The notes: a model not told the origin generated them from the letters alone. A stretch of 64,000 nucleotides of DNA from Poecilobothrus nobilitatus (GCA_947095535.1 OX352772.1:54579445-54643444); one strand, 5' to 3'. Shown: positions 29,001 to 39,900, counted from the stretch's first letter. Numbers and translations are program-made.

Positions 29001-32000
29001 ATAAACTATTATAAATAGTGTTTTTTTTTTCTTCTCTAGTATAGTGACTTATGAAAAAAAAAACTTTCAAAGGCGCCAAATATTCATATTAATGTTGATA
29101 TGTTAGCTTAGCCTTAACAAAATAAGCTTAACGCTGATACGATAGCTCAGCCTTTATCAATAAAAAATTATGTAATAATTTCTATACAGATGTATACATA
29201 TATAAATTTCGTTCTACATTTTAATTGTTACTTAAACAGCACTTGATTTTTCCTTCTATTTTTCTTCGGTTTATTTAAAAACTTTGTAACCACCACGTAA
29301 TTTTTATAGAGTTAGTAAGATTATAGATTAAAAAAAAAAGACCCCTTTAGTCAGTTATTAATGTTACCATATTTTGACTTTATGCCAATTAGACTTACTA
29401 AAGTACAATTTTCTAATATTAAATTTAAAGAAATTACAGTAATCATTTCAGCTTTTAAAAATCAGTCACTTAAGTTTGATACTGCGTGTTATAGCCTAAA
29501 AGAAAATTATGATAAGTGTACCGAAAATAATTTAAAAAAAAAATTGGTAACCCCCAGCCTGTTTTTATTCAATAGATACGTTTCAGAAAAATTCATTACT
29601 CTTTCTTTTCTATATGCTATTATTTATTAAGGGGTAACACACCCTATCAAATTAAAATCAGGTACCAAAAACATCTATACAGTTTCCAAAACTGAAAAAA
29701 AAATAGAGTTTAGAATAGAGTATTAATTTTTTAGTGTACAATTTGATAAAAATTTTGAGAATTAAATACTTAATAAAACTATACAATAAATTATTGTTTA
29801 ATTTTTCTTTTTATTTTAGTTATTTTTACTTCATATGGACGACATATTACCGATTTGTTTGAAGAATCAAAATACAACACAAGCTCCAGTTGGATGTTCA
29901 ACAATAATTTTAAACAATGAAGACTGTGTATGTGAATTATATTTTATTAAACTTTTAAGACATATTTTATACATGTTTACATTAAAAAGGTTGTTACCTA
30001 GTCTTGTGTATGTGAATTATATTTTATTAAACTTTTAAGACATATTTTATACATGTTTAAATTAAAAAGGTTGTTACCTAGTCTTAAAACACAAATAAGT
30101 GATAAAAATTCAAAATATTCTAATACAAATTAAGTGTAAATATAACCGGATGACAACTACATATATTAGACAAAAATCATTCTTTCAGACATACATACTC
30201 AAACCTAAAAAATCAGAGTATACTATAGTTTCCATATTACATATAACTTGAAAAGTCTCGTTTAAATCAAACTTTAATGAAATTGATACATATGTAAAAC
30301 AAATATTTAAATGATAATTATAAATTTTAGTTCAACCTGTCATCTATCAGATATATGCCTCTCTACTTATTTTGATAAGTTAAAAGTCTCATAAATTAAT
30401 TCAAAACTTTAAAAAAAAAAAAAAAAACAAGGGAAGCTTAAATTCCTTATTCCCTAAATAGTTCAAATTATAAAATAGATTAATTCAACTAACGGAAATT
30501 CGTTTGTCATCGAATATGGCATCATTTCCCACTCCATGTGTTCGTTAAAATTGGCAAAGATTATGTATACAAAATTGAAAAATTAAGAGATGAACATTAT
30601 CAACTTCCTTCACAATATTCATATCAATTTAAAAAACTATATACTTTCATTCTCTATATAACCTTAACTTCCCTAGTTCAAACAGTACATTATAGTACTA
30701 AAAGACTATATAGTAACGAATTCTTTGCATTGACTCTTTCTACTTCTTTATAGTGTGAATATGTATCCACGATTTTCTTTATAGTGTGACGATTTCCATT
30801 TATCCTCACAAAAGAAAAAAAATATAACAGATTATAATGAAATATAACTCTTTTTAACCTCAAACAAAATGAAAATGCATCATTGTGTAGAGTTACAACG
30901 TCAACAAAGGATATATAGAATATAAACTTGGTTCAGCTAAGTTTAATTAAAGATTTATAATTGATTTTTATTTATGGACTTTATTCTTTCCACCTATCAA
31001 AATTATACATATATATACTATATATAACATCATTATATTTTTAATTTTTAAATCTTTAACATCTAAATTTTTAAATTATGTATTCAAATAATTGAAAATA
31101 ATTATATTTTAGCGAATTCTAGCTCATACTGAAGATGCTTTAACTGAAACACTTAATAATTATTATTTTGTTGTGGCTCATATAATAAATGATACACCAC
31201 AAGGAAAATATAATGTTAAAGAAGAAAGATTTATGTCATTATGTTATGCTGGTCATTTACCTGGTTACACAATGAATTATAATCATCATGGACTTGTATT
31301 TTCAATTAATACAATATCAGCTAAATTTTTAAGAAGTGGAAAAACACGTAAGAAATTTATTTTACAATAATATATGAAAAAAAAATAATCTAATAATAAA
31401 ATCAAATTAATTCAATTTTATAGCACGCCATTTACTAACAAGATCTCTATTATCTGCTGATTCATATGAACAAGCATTAACCATTTTAAAAGATTCTGGA
31501 ATTGGTGCTGCTGATGGTTGTTCAATTAATATGACATTTTTAAAGTAAATTTAAATTTTTTTTTTTATTTTTTTAATAACTCTTTATATATATATATATT
31601 ATAAATCCATTTTCTGTATTATATATAGAAATAATGATTCAAAAATGTGTTATAATATTGAAATGGGTCCTGTTGCTGGTGATAGCATCGAATCTCAACT
31701 AGATATTCGTGAAATTCCAATTGGAGATCATAGTTATCATTGCAATAAGTAAGAATATTATTTAAATTTTTTACTTAAAATTTTTTTTTTATTAAAATTT
31801 GGATTTTTTTTTTTTATATTTATAGATATTTACGTTTAAAAGTACCAGAAGTAAATCCTTATATGACAGATTCAAGTGATAGCAGAATGAATGCTTTTAA
31901 TACATATAATGTACCAAAAACTAAAGAAGATGTTAAAAAAATGTTAGGTGATACTAGTTGTGAAGAACATTGTGTCTTTAGAGATAATGGTGATGTTAAT

Positions 32001-32126
32001 GAATTAGTTAAAACAATTGCTGTTGGTGTATTCGATTTAAATGCTAAAACCTATGAATTATATTCTGATAATCCTAGATACAATGAACCACATGTTGTCA
32101 TTCCATTAATTATAAAAGAAGAATGA
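8053..32126 (+). CDS. tan: tan-like N-beta-alanyl-dopamine hydrolase (7 visible exons, 5' exon missing)
   Basis: Visible coding exons: 8053-8146, 8357-8460, 29820-29927, 31113-31347, 31424-31544, 31629-31748 and 31826-32126 (stop TGA). All junctions have AG/GT signals and the phases agree, giving 360 residues. The product belongs to the acyl-CoA:6-aminopenicillanate acyltransferase-like Ntn-hydrolases. Tan cleaves N-beta-alanyl-dopamine and carcinine, in cuticle pigmentation and photoreceptor histamine recycling. The precursor cuts itself before a cysteine; here PVGCSTI in exon 3 supplies the Gly-Cys site at visible residue 92. Exon 4 carries the conserved LAHTEDALTETLNNYYFVVAHI stretch in part, and exon 5 has RSLLSADSYEQAL. 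About 30 N-terminal residues should precede GRTFASII (known Tan is near 387 aa); that exon was not found in 1-8052. Visible intron 2 is about 21.4 kb and full of transposons. The family is clear; tan itself rather than a paralogue is inferred. Confidence 0.87.
10722..12025 (-). mobile_element. DD41D mariner-type (IS630/Tc1/mariner) transposon
   Basis: A 1.3-kb element flanked by TA (10720-10721 and 12026-12027). Its 33-bp terminal inverted repeats start GGGTGTTCAAAATTGAGGTA and differ at one position (10724-10756 against 11991-12023). The outermost two bases differ between ends (TA versus CT). It carries one transposase gene on the minus strand, broken by a stop and two frameshifts, so the copy is dead. 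It is inserted in the long tan-like intron, antisense to the gene. Confidence 0.92.
10827..11912 (-). pseudogene. DD41D transposase pseudogene
   Basis: The start is ATG at 11912 (MERYTKEQRVFVIITFFENG), an N-terminal HTH region as in transposases annotated with DUF4817. Catalytic core: D in IIFTDEAHF, D in WFQQDGATCHTA and D in CDLTPLDFF. There are 41 residues between the second and third Asp, i.e. DD41D, the type of the insect rosa group. Breaks: TGG to TGA after RRQFVS near 11493, a frameshift just after it near the T-run at 11455, and a second frameshift in a T-run near 11025 just before WGFVKSKVYSNNPTTIHELK. The C-terminus ends SSRGGHLADIIFHH with a stop at 10827-10829. The reading is coherent once these breaks are recognised, so the copy is fairly young. 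Confidence 0.9.
12410..12525. repeat. interrupted short repeat, AAAAATCTCGCT unit
   Basis: Seven or eight imperfect copies of a unit around ATCTCGCT, with spacing 12-18 bp and CACAAAA or TATTCAAAA spacers. The complementary motif (AAACGAGATTTT) is repeated at 17485-17600 in opposite orientation. Confidence 0.6.
12885..14092. repeat. dispersed mobile-like repeat, inverted ends ATACCCGTACGA
   Basis: The left end has ATACCCGTACGA at 12890-12901 and the right end has its exact complement at 14052-14063, followed by a conserved tail ACTGTATTCTTCCTCGTT. Near the left end come CGTTTGTAACACC and four tandem CCGT units (13008-13027). A second copy with the same start (CCCGTATGAAC, ACGTTTGTGACACC) and tail (CTGCACTCTTCCTCGTT) is at 35754-36450. 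The part at 13230-13370 is the reverse complement of part of the 484-bp unit at 17990-18780. No coding capacity seen. Confidence 0.6.
15525..15655. repeat. GC-rich island, possible retroelement fragment
   Basis: About 130 bp of clearly higher GC than the surrounding AT-rich intron, e.g. CACCTACCGGAGTCAAAGCC and GGCGGGCCCCATTGG. On the minus strand a frame of about 40 codons is open. I do not recognise it. It probably came from a transposon with normal GC content. Confidence 0.35.
17290..17400 (-). repeat. solo copy of the 90-bp unit of the Foldback-like element
   Basis: Contains TTTTTCCAGAATATTTATAT, then TATGTGATATTCAGAATTAAGAGGG and TTTTAGAGTTGGATTTAAAAGC, in the order seen in units at 2817-3080. 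Strand assignment is arbitrary. Confidence 0.55.
17485..17600. repeat. interrupted short repeat, AAACGAGATTTT unit
   Basis: About seven degenerate copies of AAACGAGATTTTAA-like 16-20 bp units. It is the reverse complement of the motif at 12410-12525, and it also lies next to a copy of the dispersed repeat. Confidence 0.55.
17840..19135 (+). repeat. dispersed repeat with 484-bp internal tandem duplication
   Basis: Two long units, aligned for example by GCGTGCCGGAGTTATGAAA at about 18230 and 18714 and by TTCACATAACGGTAAATTTAAA in each; the offset is 484 bp. A third partial unit begins near 18895. It starts GTAGAATGTAAACCAAGGG and ends with four to five GGAC units (about 19050-19074) and ACTAATAAG...ATGTGCTAAAAATA. 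Copies with the same start or end lie at 21150-21640 and 33485-33990. The small open frame at 18552-18767 is repeat. Confidence 0.75.
20965..21035 (+). repeat. fragment of the 90-bp Foldback-type unit
   Basis: Reads TTAGGAGGGATTTTAGAGTT, then GATTACAAAATCA and TTTTCCCAGAATAC, as in 2893-2950 with changes. Confidence 0.5.
21150..21640 (+). repeat. second copy of the 17840-type dispersed repeat (short)
   Basis: Begins GACAGAATGAAAACTAACGA, with CACATTTTCCAAAAGATAAT next, and ends CAGATTGAAACTAATAAG followed by GATGTGCTAAAAATAATAGG, as at 19075-19135. It lacks the 484-bp tandem part. Confidence 0.6.
24160..24236. repeat. short tandem duplication
   Basis: AAGTTAAAGGAATTCTCTGT followed by ACACTGAGA occurs twice, at about 24165 and 24204, a period near 39 bp. 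Confidence 0.7.
24509..24870. repeat. tandem duplication of about 185 bp
   Basis: Two units each contain TACCGA(G/A)ACATAAAATCG, ACCATAATGTA, GTAAGTAATGTCACT, AAATTTTGAAAAATTTG (or close) and TTCGCTCTGTCCCTCCGTCT. The element probably starts near 24250 with CTACTAGCAGAGTATCCGAC and may extend to about 25460, which would make it one more dispersed repeat. Confidence 0.65.
27765..27895 (-). repeat. SINE-like fragment with a pol III B box
   Basis: Read on the minus strand it begins GGATGTAATGGGTTCGAATC, in which GGTTCGAATC is a good tRNA-type B box, and continues with moderately GC-rich sequence (CCACGCCTGAACAGGAAAGG). No A box was seen upstream, so it is 5' truncated or only tRNA-like. Confidence 0.4.
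28441..28532 (+). repeat. retroelement 3' end with (ATCT)n tail
   Basis: GATGGTCCACATCCGAAAGG, then GGGCCCATAAACTTG, then AATAAAGTAAATT and five ATCT units. A unique 3' piece followed by a simple tail is the form of SINE or CR1-like LINE ends. Family not recognised. Confidence 0.4.
29925..30084 (+). repeat. 80-bp tandem duplication across the exon 3 splice donor of tan
   Basis: The 80 bp starting TGTGTATGTGAATTATATTT at 29925 recurs at 30005 with one visible change (TTTACATT to TTTAAATT). The first copy starts with the last codon of exon 3 and its donor (TGT|GTATGT), so the donor is present twice, 80 nt apart. The first gives the in-frame protein. Confidence 0.85.
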
Positions 32127-32206
32127 AAACTTTACATAAACATACATATAAATATTTTGAGTGCTGTTCAAAAAACTTTAATTTAAATCAAACTATCTAT
32201 GCCTTA

Positions 32207-32212
32207 AATAAA
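32207..32212 (+). terminator. poly(A) signal of the tan-like gene
   Basis: AATAAA, about 80 nt after the TGA at 32124-32126. Another AATAAA-like string follows near 32336, so alternative ends are possible. Confidence 0.5.
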
Positions 32213-33484
32213 ATATTTATTAAAATAAAAAATTTTGAAGTAAAAAATTCCATACCAAAATACATATGTGCCTAAATTTACATATTAACATATACATACA
32301 TACATATATATTATTTAATTAATTGTACTTAAAAAAAATAAATTTGTGTTTATATAATGTATACATACATTATTATATATATTAATTAATTTTATTCAAT
32401 AAAAATTAACTTAAAAGTAATAAATTATGTTATTAGATACTTTATTTCTTTATACTATAGAAAAAGATCATTTCTCTAAAATTTTTTTTGATTTTTAGAC
32501 GTGTTTCATGTTTTTAGGCATTCAGGAAGTTCAAAATATTCCACGCAATATTGAAATATTCCGGAAGTTTTAAAGAAGCGCGAGCGATTTCATACATTCT
32601 TGTAATTCGTCTGCTAACAAATTTGGCGTTTTCAGATTGTGGCGCCAAAATAATTTCAGATTGTTAAAATGATAAAAATGATGCTGGCGCATTAGATTGA
32701 TGCTGACATATCTGACGATAGAAAATAACACATTATGTATACATGAGTTTTAATCAACTGAACTATTATAATTCTAAAAATATTGACAACAACTGAAATT
32801 ACAATAAGCATTTGAATAAATAACGAATAATATAGCAAAAACTTCCAAAAACTTAATAGCGCAAACGTTGACAGACCGCCTGTCATTGTATTTGTTACAA
32901 TCTTTTTATTTCTAACTTGGTTTTGCACCATTAACCGTTATTATTATTTGGTCCAGTCCATTTATTTCTTATATCCTAAACAAGTAAAACTGACCTCCAT
33001 GAACAACTGGAAGTACTGATATTTTGTTTTTGATTAAAAAACCCGTATGAATTTTGCGGCTTCTATAGAATTTTTTTTTTGCTAGAAAAATTGTTGAAGA
33101 TTATCGCTGTAAATACAATAGGTACACCTACATAATTTGTATCTATTAGGTTTAAATAAATTATGTACATACTATTAAAATGTGAAAATAATATATACTT
33201 TTTTAAACAATCCGTTTAGATAAAATTGTTTTAAATATACAATGTATTTCCTTATTAATAGATTGTCTTTAACTTTAGGTTATAAAAATTGTTTAAACAC
33301 TTGTTAATGATCAAATTTCTAATGCTTTTTTAAATAAATAAACACTTTATTCAAAATAAATATTTATTGATAAGAGAAAATGCTCAAATGCTATAAAATA
33401 ATTTAATTTAAACCAAAATTATCATTCTAAAGTATGCGAACACAATATAAGAGATACCTAATATAAAATCTAAGAGCAGAGATA

Positions 33485-33990
33485 CCTAATATAAATAAGG
33501 CAGAATGGGAAACCAAACGTTTTTAAAGGCGCACATTTTCCAAAGACAATAAAATAAGTTTTTGAATTCTGTCATTTGCATGAAAGTTTTCAAATTTTCA
33601 AGGAATTTCAGTAAGCAAAAATTCTGAAAAACTATAAGAGACACTTTCTCCAATTTTAAGGAAAGCCGTTATAATTAGCAAAAGCTGTTAGTTAACACAT
33701 GTAAAAACGTAATGTTAAAGCGTTAATTTATGCTTTTTTTTTACTTTAAAAAAAATTTCACAGGTGCCTGAAAAATAGTAAATTTTCAATTTTTGACTCC
33801 TTATAGCTCGAAAAGAGGGGAAGGTACAAAAATATTTTCTAAGTCAAGTTCAGCTAATTCTGAAAGATCATTTTTTCTCAATATTCCAAATTCTATAATT
33901 AAAAGGATGTCAAGGGTCCTATGAATGAACAAAACTTGCAAAATTTTGTGTAGACACTAAATTTATACACTAAATTTAAAGAAATTGTAT
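33485..33990 (+). repeat. third copy of the 17840-type dispersed repeat
   Basis: Starts GCAGAATGGGAAACCAAACG; contains GGCGCACATTTTCCAAAGAC, AGTAAATTTTCAATTTTTGA, CTCCTTATAGCTCGAAAAGA and CACTAAATTTAAAGAAATTG in the same order as the copy at 17840-18790. Confidence 0.65.
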
Positions 33991-33999
33991 TTAACCAAT

Positions 34000-34076
34000 T
34001 GTGGTGCAGTACGTAAGTCACCGGACTTTTATTCAGGTGAAAAGTCTCGAGTTTCAACCTGGGACTGGTCAAAAGA
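34000..34076 (+). repeat. tRNA-derived SINE head
   Basis: Reads GTGGTGCAGTACGTAAGTCA, CCGGACTTTTATTCAGGTG and GAGTTTCAACCTGGGACTGG. This is the layout of insect tRNA-like SINE heads: an A box in GGTGCAGTACG and a decayed B box in GAGTTTCAACC. Followed by AT-rich sequence to about 34145. Not a functional tRNA: the B box is altered and the stems do not pair well by eye. Confidence 0.55.
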
Positions 34077-34144
34077 CTATGAAATAATATATAAATATCT
34101 ATTAAAATGCATACAATATAATTATAAAATCTAACAATATAATT

Positions 34145-34990
34145 TAACAATATACGGCTGCGAATTATAATCGAACAATCAATTGAATGGCGATCTGTCC
34201 TCTACCTGCTATTTGTGGACTTCAAGCAAGCCTGCCACACTGTAAAAAGAGTTAAACATATGGAGAGCATTAAAAGAAAAAGGAATGCGGTGCAAAATAA
34301 GAATGCAAAGAGGAAAAACTCCCTAATTATTATTCGAAACTGTTCTGTTTACAACTGTGGTGGTGTTCACAGCTGTCCTAGACAAAATAATGTCCGAAGT
34401 CTATAAACAGAAAAGAGGCATTACTGGGAGTTTTATTCGCCACCTAGAAGACCTAGATTATGCAGACGACAAAACACTTCTACCACACAGGTTTAGCGAT
34501 ATGCAGTCCAAAGTAGACCACATAGAAAAAGTGACACTTGACGCAGGCCTTGAAATAAACATCAGCAAAGCCAACACATCATGCTAAAAACGCAACCAAT
34601 TGAATACGTCAATCAGTTCAACTACCTTGGTAGCATTATGACTACTGACGGAGGTGCAGTGAAATATGTCAGCAACAGACTCAACAAAGCAAGGGCAGGG
34701 ATTGTACCCAGTATGGCGGAACACCAAAATATCCAGGAAAACAAAACTAAGTATCTTCAATGTTTGCGTAAAAACTGTACTCATGTATAGTAATGAAACT
34801 ACCATAGCTTAGAAAACATCATAACAACATAAGCCGCGTGGCCTCGGAATGGAATCCAAGGAAGCAGAAGACATGGAGTTCCAAATAACACCTGGAAACG
34901 CAGCATAAATAGCGAACTTAGTGAATAAAACCTCACATAGAAGAATGCAAAACATTAGTAGAAAACCGTGTGAGATGGAAATACTAAATT
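34145..34990 (+). pseudogene. reverse transcriptase remnant of a non-LTR retrotransposon
   Basis: Frames in order: IIIEQSIEWRSVLYLLFVDF, domain A FVDFKQACHTV, then after a gap LVLDKIM-like ending and HLEDLDYADDKTLLPHRFSD (domain C with the YADD catalytic box), INISKANTS, NQFNYLGSIMTTDGG and SNRLNKARAGI. At 34810-34980 a decayed tail reads ISRVASEWNPRK and later ECKTLVENRVRWK. These are the motifs of endonuclease/reverse-transcriptase LINEs of the RTE/Jockey kind. Several stops and frameshifts and a deletion between domains A and C make it non-functional. It is inserted between SINE and dispersed-repeat pieces downstream of tan. Confidence 0.8.
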
Positions 34991-35753
34991 GAAGTCCTAT
35001 GTTGCTTAACGGAATGAAATAGACTAAAAATAAATAATAAATAAAATTATAATTTAATACTTGTACCGCAACTGACAGACTAAAATTAAAAATAAAACAA
35101 AACAAATTTTTCAAACTTTTTTTAAAAAGTGTACAATAAATTTTGAATTCAATAACTAATTTTTTTTTTAGTTGAAATTAAGAAAGTTTTTTAATTTTAC
35201 ACAAATCTTCAAAAATTTGTTCAAACTTAGATACAATTATTATAATTGATTCAAAACTGAAAACATTTAAATTTTTAAATGATTTCATTATTTCCACTTC
35301 AATGAAAATTTCAACGTCAATATTCATAAGCAATTTAAATTATACTTTGGTCACGTACTGTAAACAGTTTACACGTAAGTATTTGTAATTATAATTTCTT
35401 TTGTCATACGAATTTTATTCTATTAAGACCTTTTTATTTCAAAAATTTTGCTTGTTTCTCAAAAAAATTATTTCAAAAATCTGTTGTTTGCAATTTTTAA
35501 GATTGCTAATGACAAAATTTAAGTATAACAAAAATAGCATCAAGCTGAATAAATTAATTATCTTTCTAATGCAATACATATATTAATCAAGTTTGTGTAA
35601 CTTGTTAATGAAAAGTTATGAAGCTTTAAATTCAAATATTATTGGATTTTTCACTTAAAATCAATTAAAAAATGTCATTACTCCATTTTGAAGCAAACTC
35701 TGATAGATACCTGAAAAATTGTAGAAGTTATAAGAAAAAAAAAAATTATTATT

Positions 35754-36450
35754 ATCCCGTATGAACTATGTTCAAGGGTATAATAAATTTGCCATTACGT
35801 TTGTGACACCTTAAAGGAGTCGACCTAGATATAGTGTCAAAGGTATGGATCGGCTCAGAATCGAATTATGAATCGATTAAGGCATGTAGGTCCGTCCGAT
35901 CGCACTATAACTCAAAAAATAAAGGAGCTAGGAGGCTGAAATTTTTTTTACGTCACTTTTGCAAAATTGTTAGTTTTGCTATTTAAAACCAGCATTTTCA
36001 GCCGCCGGGTTCGAGTAGCTGCCATACAACTTCTCTTTTTAAATGAAAATAACTCAGTATCTACTGAAGCTAGGAACCTGAAATTTAGTAAAGAGGTGTC
36101 GAGTTACATGTCAACAACTTTTGTAAAATTTGGTTGGGTTAGAGCAGCCGGTTCAGGCTTCTTGCGCTTCTTGGAACCTAATGAAGCTAGGCGTCTAAAA
36201 TCTTATAAATGATGATCAAGTTTTATTGCAACAACTTCTGTAAAATTTGATTGTGCTTGTGCAATAGATTCGGGTAGCTGTCATACAACTCCACCATTTA
36301 CATAAACATATCTCTGTAGTTAACTTCGGTACTAAAACATCTGAAAGTTTTTAAAAGATGATCAAGTTTTATAGAAACAGGATATATTACGTTCATATAG
36401 GTATCCCATAGTTGATGCAGTCTACTCTACTGCACTCTTCCTCGTTAAAT
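35754..36450. repeat. second copy of the 12885-type dispersed repeat
   Basis: Begins CCCGTATGAACTATG with GGGTATAATAAATTTGCCAT and ends ATAGGTATCCC followed by CTGCACTCTTCCTCGTTAA. Internally it repeats a motif near CAACAACTT(C/T)TGTAAAATTTG about 130 bp apart and has GTAGCTGCCATACAACTTCT / GTAGCTGTCATACAACTCCA about 265 bp apart. The 81-codon open frame at 35967-36212 has the composition of this repeat, not of a gene. Confidence 0.6.
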
Positions 36451-36949
36451 AATAAAATAAAATGAAAAAGATTACAATATTTTTAGAAGAATTTTCTATT
36501 TTTGAAAAGTGTGCGCGCTGCTACAACGTTTCTACATCATTATAACTTGAGCCATTTTTAATGCTGTGTCTGTGTGTACAGTCCACTTTAAATGTAATCG
36601 TGTAGCAGGCGTGTAACTGTAACAACACGTCATTTACTTTAACTTTAATTCTTATCTATAAATTAAGTTCCTTTCTGAAATAGGAAAAACAGAGGCTGTT
36701 TAAAATGTTGTATACAGTGAAATGGAAATTACTTTAGAGAGTTAATAACAGCATTTTCTTACTAAAAGCCTTTTATTTCCGGTCAATGTAATAATGTTTC
36801 TGAAATTCTAAATAAAAAACTTATCAACATATTTTAGGAAAGAAAAACTCTTTAAATCTCATTGTCTTACCAAGCACATTGAATTAAAATATTTCGTTTA
36901 TTTAAACCTCCCTTATCTCTCTCCCCATCCCCCAATTTATACGATTTAC

Positions 36950-39900
36950 TCTTTAAAAAAATCTGTTAATTCTTTTATAAAATACCTAAAAATTTTAAAT
37001 ACCTAATTTAAAAAATAAAAATAATTAAAACAATTTTAATTTTGTTTTCTGACTTTATTTATAAATCTTTCTTTTTTTTTTATGACTTCGTTTTTTTTTT
37101 AATTATAAATATATACATAAAGCAAAAACAAAATTTTTAAAAAAGCTTAGAATACCATACTGATTCTAATAATTAAAGTTAAAAATTAAAAAAAAAAAAA
37201 AAAAAAATTTAATACGAAATGAATAAAAAAAAAAAAATATTTTTAAAATTTAATACATATTTAAATTTCAAAAGTATTTTTTTTTAAATTAAATACAATT
37301 TAATTAAATACAATTATTTTTATATTTAAATTTCTAATTGAAACTATTTTTGTTAATTTAAAATTTTAATTATTATTTAACAAAATTAATGCAATAATTT
37401 TAAATATAACAAATTAAACATTACTAATTATTTTTTATTTTTCTTTTAACTAATAAATTTAAATTTAAAATTAATTTAAAAATTATCTCTTATATGAGAT
37501 CAAAAAAAAAAAAAAAAAAAAAAGAATTATTTTAAAACTGAAAATACCACAAATTAATGATATTAAAATATTTTTATTATTAACCATTTTCATATTTAAA
37601 TAAGAATTAAGAAGAAATATAAAATTTTTTTTATAATAATAAAATTAATTTTTAATCATTTTTTTTATTTTTTTAAATATTAAAATTAATTTTTAATAAT
37701 TTTTTTTTTTTTTTTCCTAATATTAAAATTAAAATATTTTAAAATGAGAAAACTTATTGATAGACATATTTGCAAAAAAAATATTATTAATTAATGTACA
37801 AAACATAATAAAAAAAAAAAAAAAAAAAACATTTAAACAGTAACAGTCAAAAGGATGATTAAATATACAAAATGTTAAGAAATAAAATTAAAGAAACAGG
37901 GCGAATAAAAAGGCTCCAAAAAAGGAATTTTATTCTGATGCCTATCATAAATAGTAAATTATTATTAAAATTTACATTTACATACGTATATCACTATTAA
38001 TAACTTGAGTATATTTATTAGCTTATTAAACTTTTAAATCGAAATCAATAGAATTCTCTGATTCAGACTGTATAGTTTATGTTTACAAAAAAAAAAAAAA
38101 CAAAAAAAAAAAAAAACTTTATAAAAGTATTGGGAAACAATTTTAAATGGCAGTAAAAAAATCAATGATTTATATAAAGCAAATATTCATTCACAAATCG
38201 ATGTTGATGATTAGAATTTGTTATTCTTTTATATTTTTAGTTGTTTGTCTATCTGCCCATGTTTTGTAGAATCTCTGCATTACTTAAATAATGTCATTTT
38301 TGATTCTAATATTAATTTTCAATCATTAAATATCTTTTTCGTCTAAATTTTAACTTTAACTTAGAATCTCTATAAACTTGCACACAGTCGTATGTTTTCT
38401 CATATTTAATAAAGTACAAAAAAGAAAAAAAAATATCTTTGTTAAGATTGCGGCAATTTTGAAAAAGTACTTGAGAACTAAGTAGAACTTTACGTATGTT
38501 CCGGTCAATTGACTTAAGTTAATAATTCCGACAAATAACTTATCAAGTTGGACTGCTTTATTATTTATCGATTAATTAATTACTCTTTAAATATCATCCT
38601 TAAGGTACGTTCAGACTATATGTATTTGTCATATATATTTTTGGAATTTATTGCTTACGTTAAAACAACTGATTAGTCAAAAATGGAAGTACTAAAATAG
38701 ATAAAAATCTATTTTGTGTTCATTGTTTTGTATTGTCATTTGTATTATGAAAATAAATTTTTATAGGTGAAATTTGTAAAATTAAAATAATAGTTTTGAA
38801 ATAAAATTTTAATAAAAAAAAAAAAAGATTAAATAAATTATTTTCTAAGAATTTAAAATTGTAAATAAAGTAAGAAATTTAAGAAAATAAATAAAGTATT
38901 ACAGGTATATAAAAGTATATATATTTTCATTATTATAAAATGTTTGGTAAACTACATAAATTAAAATATTTTTATTTCAACCCGTTCAAACAAAGAATGA
39001 AAATTTAATTAAATAAAATTTGTCATTTGACAAGGAATGTTATATAACATAAGAATGTATGTCATTTGACACTTTTTTTTGTGTTCACACTGTATATTTT
39101 GTGGAATCTGTGTAATATACATTTTATGTCATACGACAATACATATAGTCTGAACGTACCTTTAGGAGATTTCAATTAAATTGGGGGGGACCTGAAATCT
39201 TGAACAATGCTACATTTTGATTATCTGATCATATTTCATCGTTAACAAATTTTTGATATACTTTCCTCTTTCACACTACTTTCTTCATACTATTTATCCA
39301 GAATAATTTGATTCAATTAGATTGAAGATTATTTGTTTTATTTACACTGCAGCCAATAGATTGATTCTTTAATCTTTTTTTGCTTTTGAAACATACATAT
39401 GTTTAAATCAACGTGCAAACAGAATCATTTAATTAATCAATTACTTGACATTTACTCTTTAATAAATTAGATATAGCATGTCTGTTTTTTCATCTCATTT
39501 GTCTTAATATAATCATTGAAAAATTTTTTTTTTTAAATTTTTGGAATGCTAAATGTTGTAAAAAAAAAAAAAATAAATTTTCTAATTATTTAATATTATA
39601 TTTGAAAATTATTTTAAACAAATATTAAAAAATTACACTATACAAAAACAGTCATAAGCTAAAATAAAACCGCGATTAAATAATTCCATCCATATTTAAT
39701 TAGTAAAATAATTAATGTTAATAAAATGGAATAAAATTAATATTAATAATAATAAAAAAAAAATATATTTATTACTTTAATAATAAACAAAAATTAAATT
39801 AATTCCTGTTACTGTTTTTAAATTAACTTCTTTTTTCTTTTTTTTTTTTTTTTTTTTTTTTTGTACAATAAATATAAATAAAACAGTGCTTCCTAAAAAT

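Larger units (their letters stand above)
8461..29819 (+). other. 21.4-kb intron of the tan-like gene
   Basis: The donor after HK at 8460 is GTAAAA and the acceptor is TTATTTTAG ending at 29819; both flanking exons are in phase 0. No other gene was recognised inside. It holds the DD41D transposon at 10722-12025, dispersed repeats at 12885-14092, 17290-19135 and 21150-21640, tandem duplications near 24170 and 24509-24870, and SINE-like pieces near 27770 and 28441. The rest is AT-rich and featureless to me. The remaining introns of the gene are short (about 75-210 bp) except the 1.2-kb one after exon 3. Confidence 0.75.

Noticed and set aside
34003..34076. Functional tRNA gene
   Set aside because: A and B boxes are recognisable but decayed and the cloverleaf does not pair; read as a SINE head.
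35967..36212. 81-codon open frame on the plus strand
   Set aside because: Inside a dispersed repeat whose other copy does not keep the frame.
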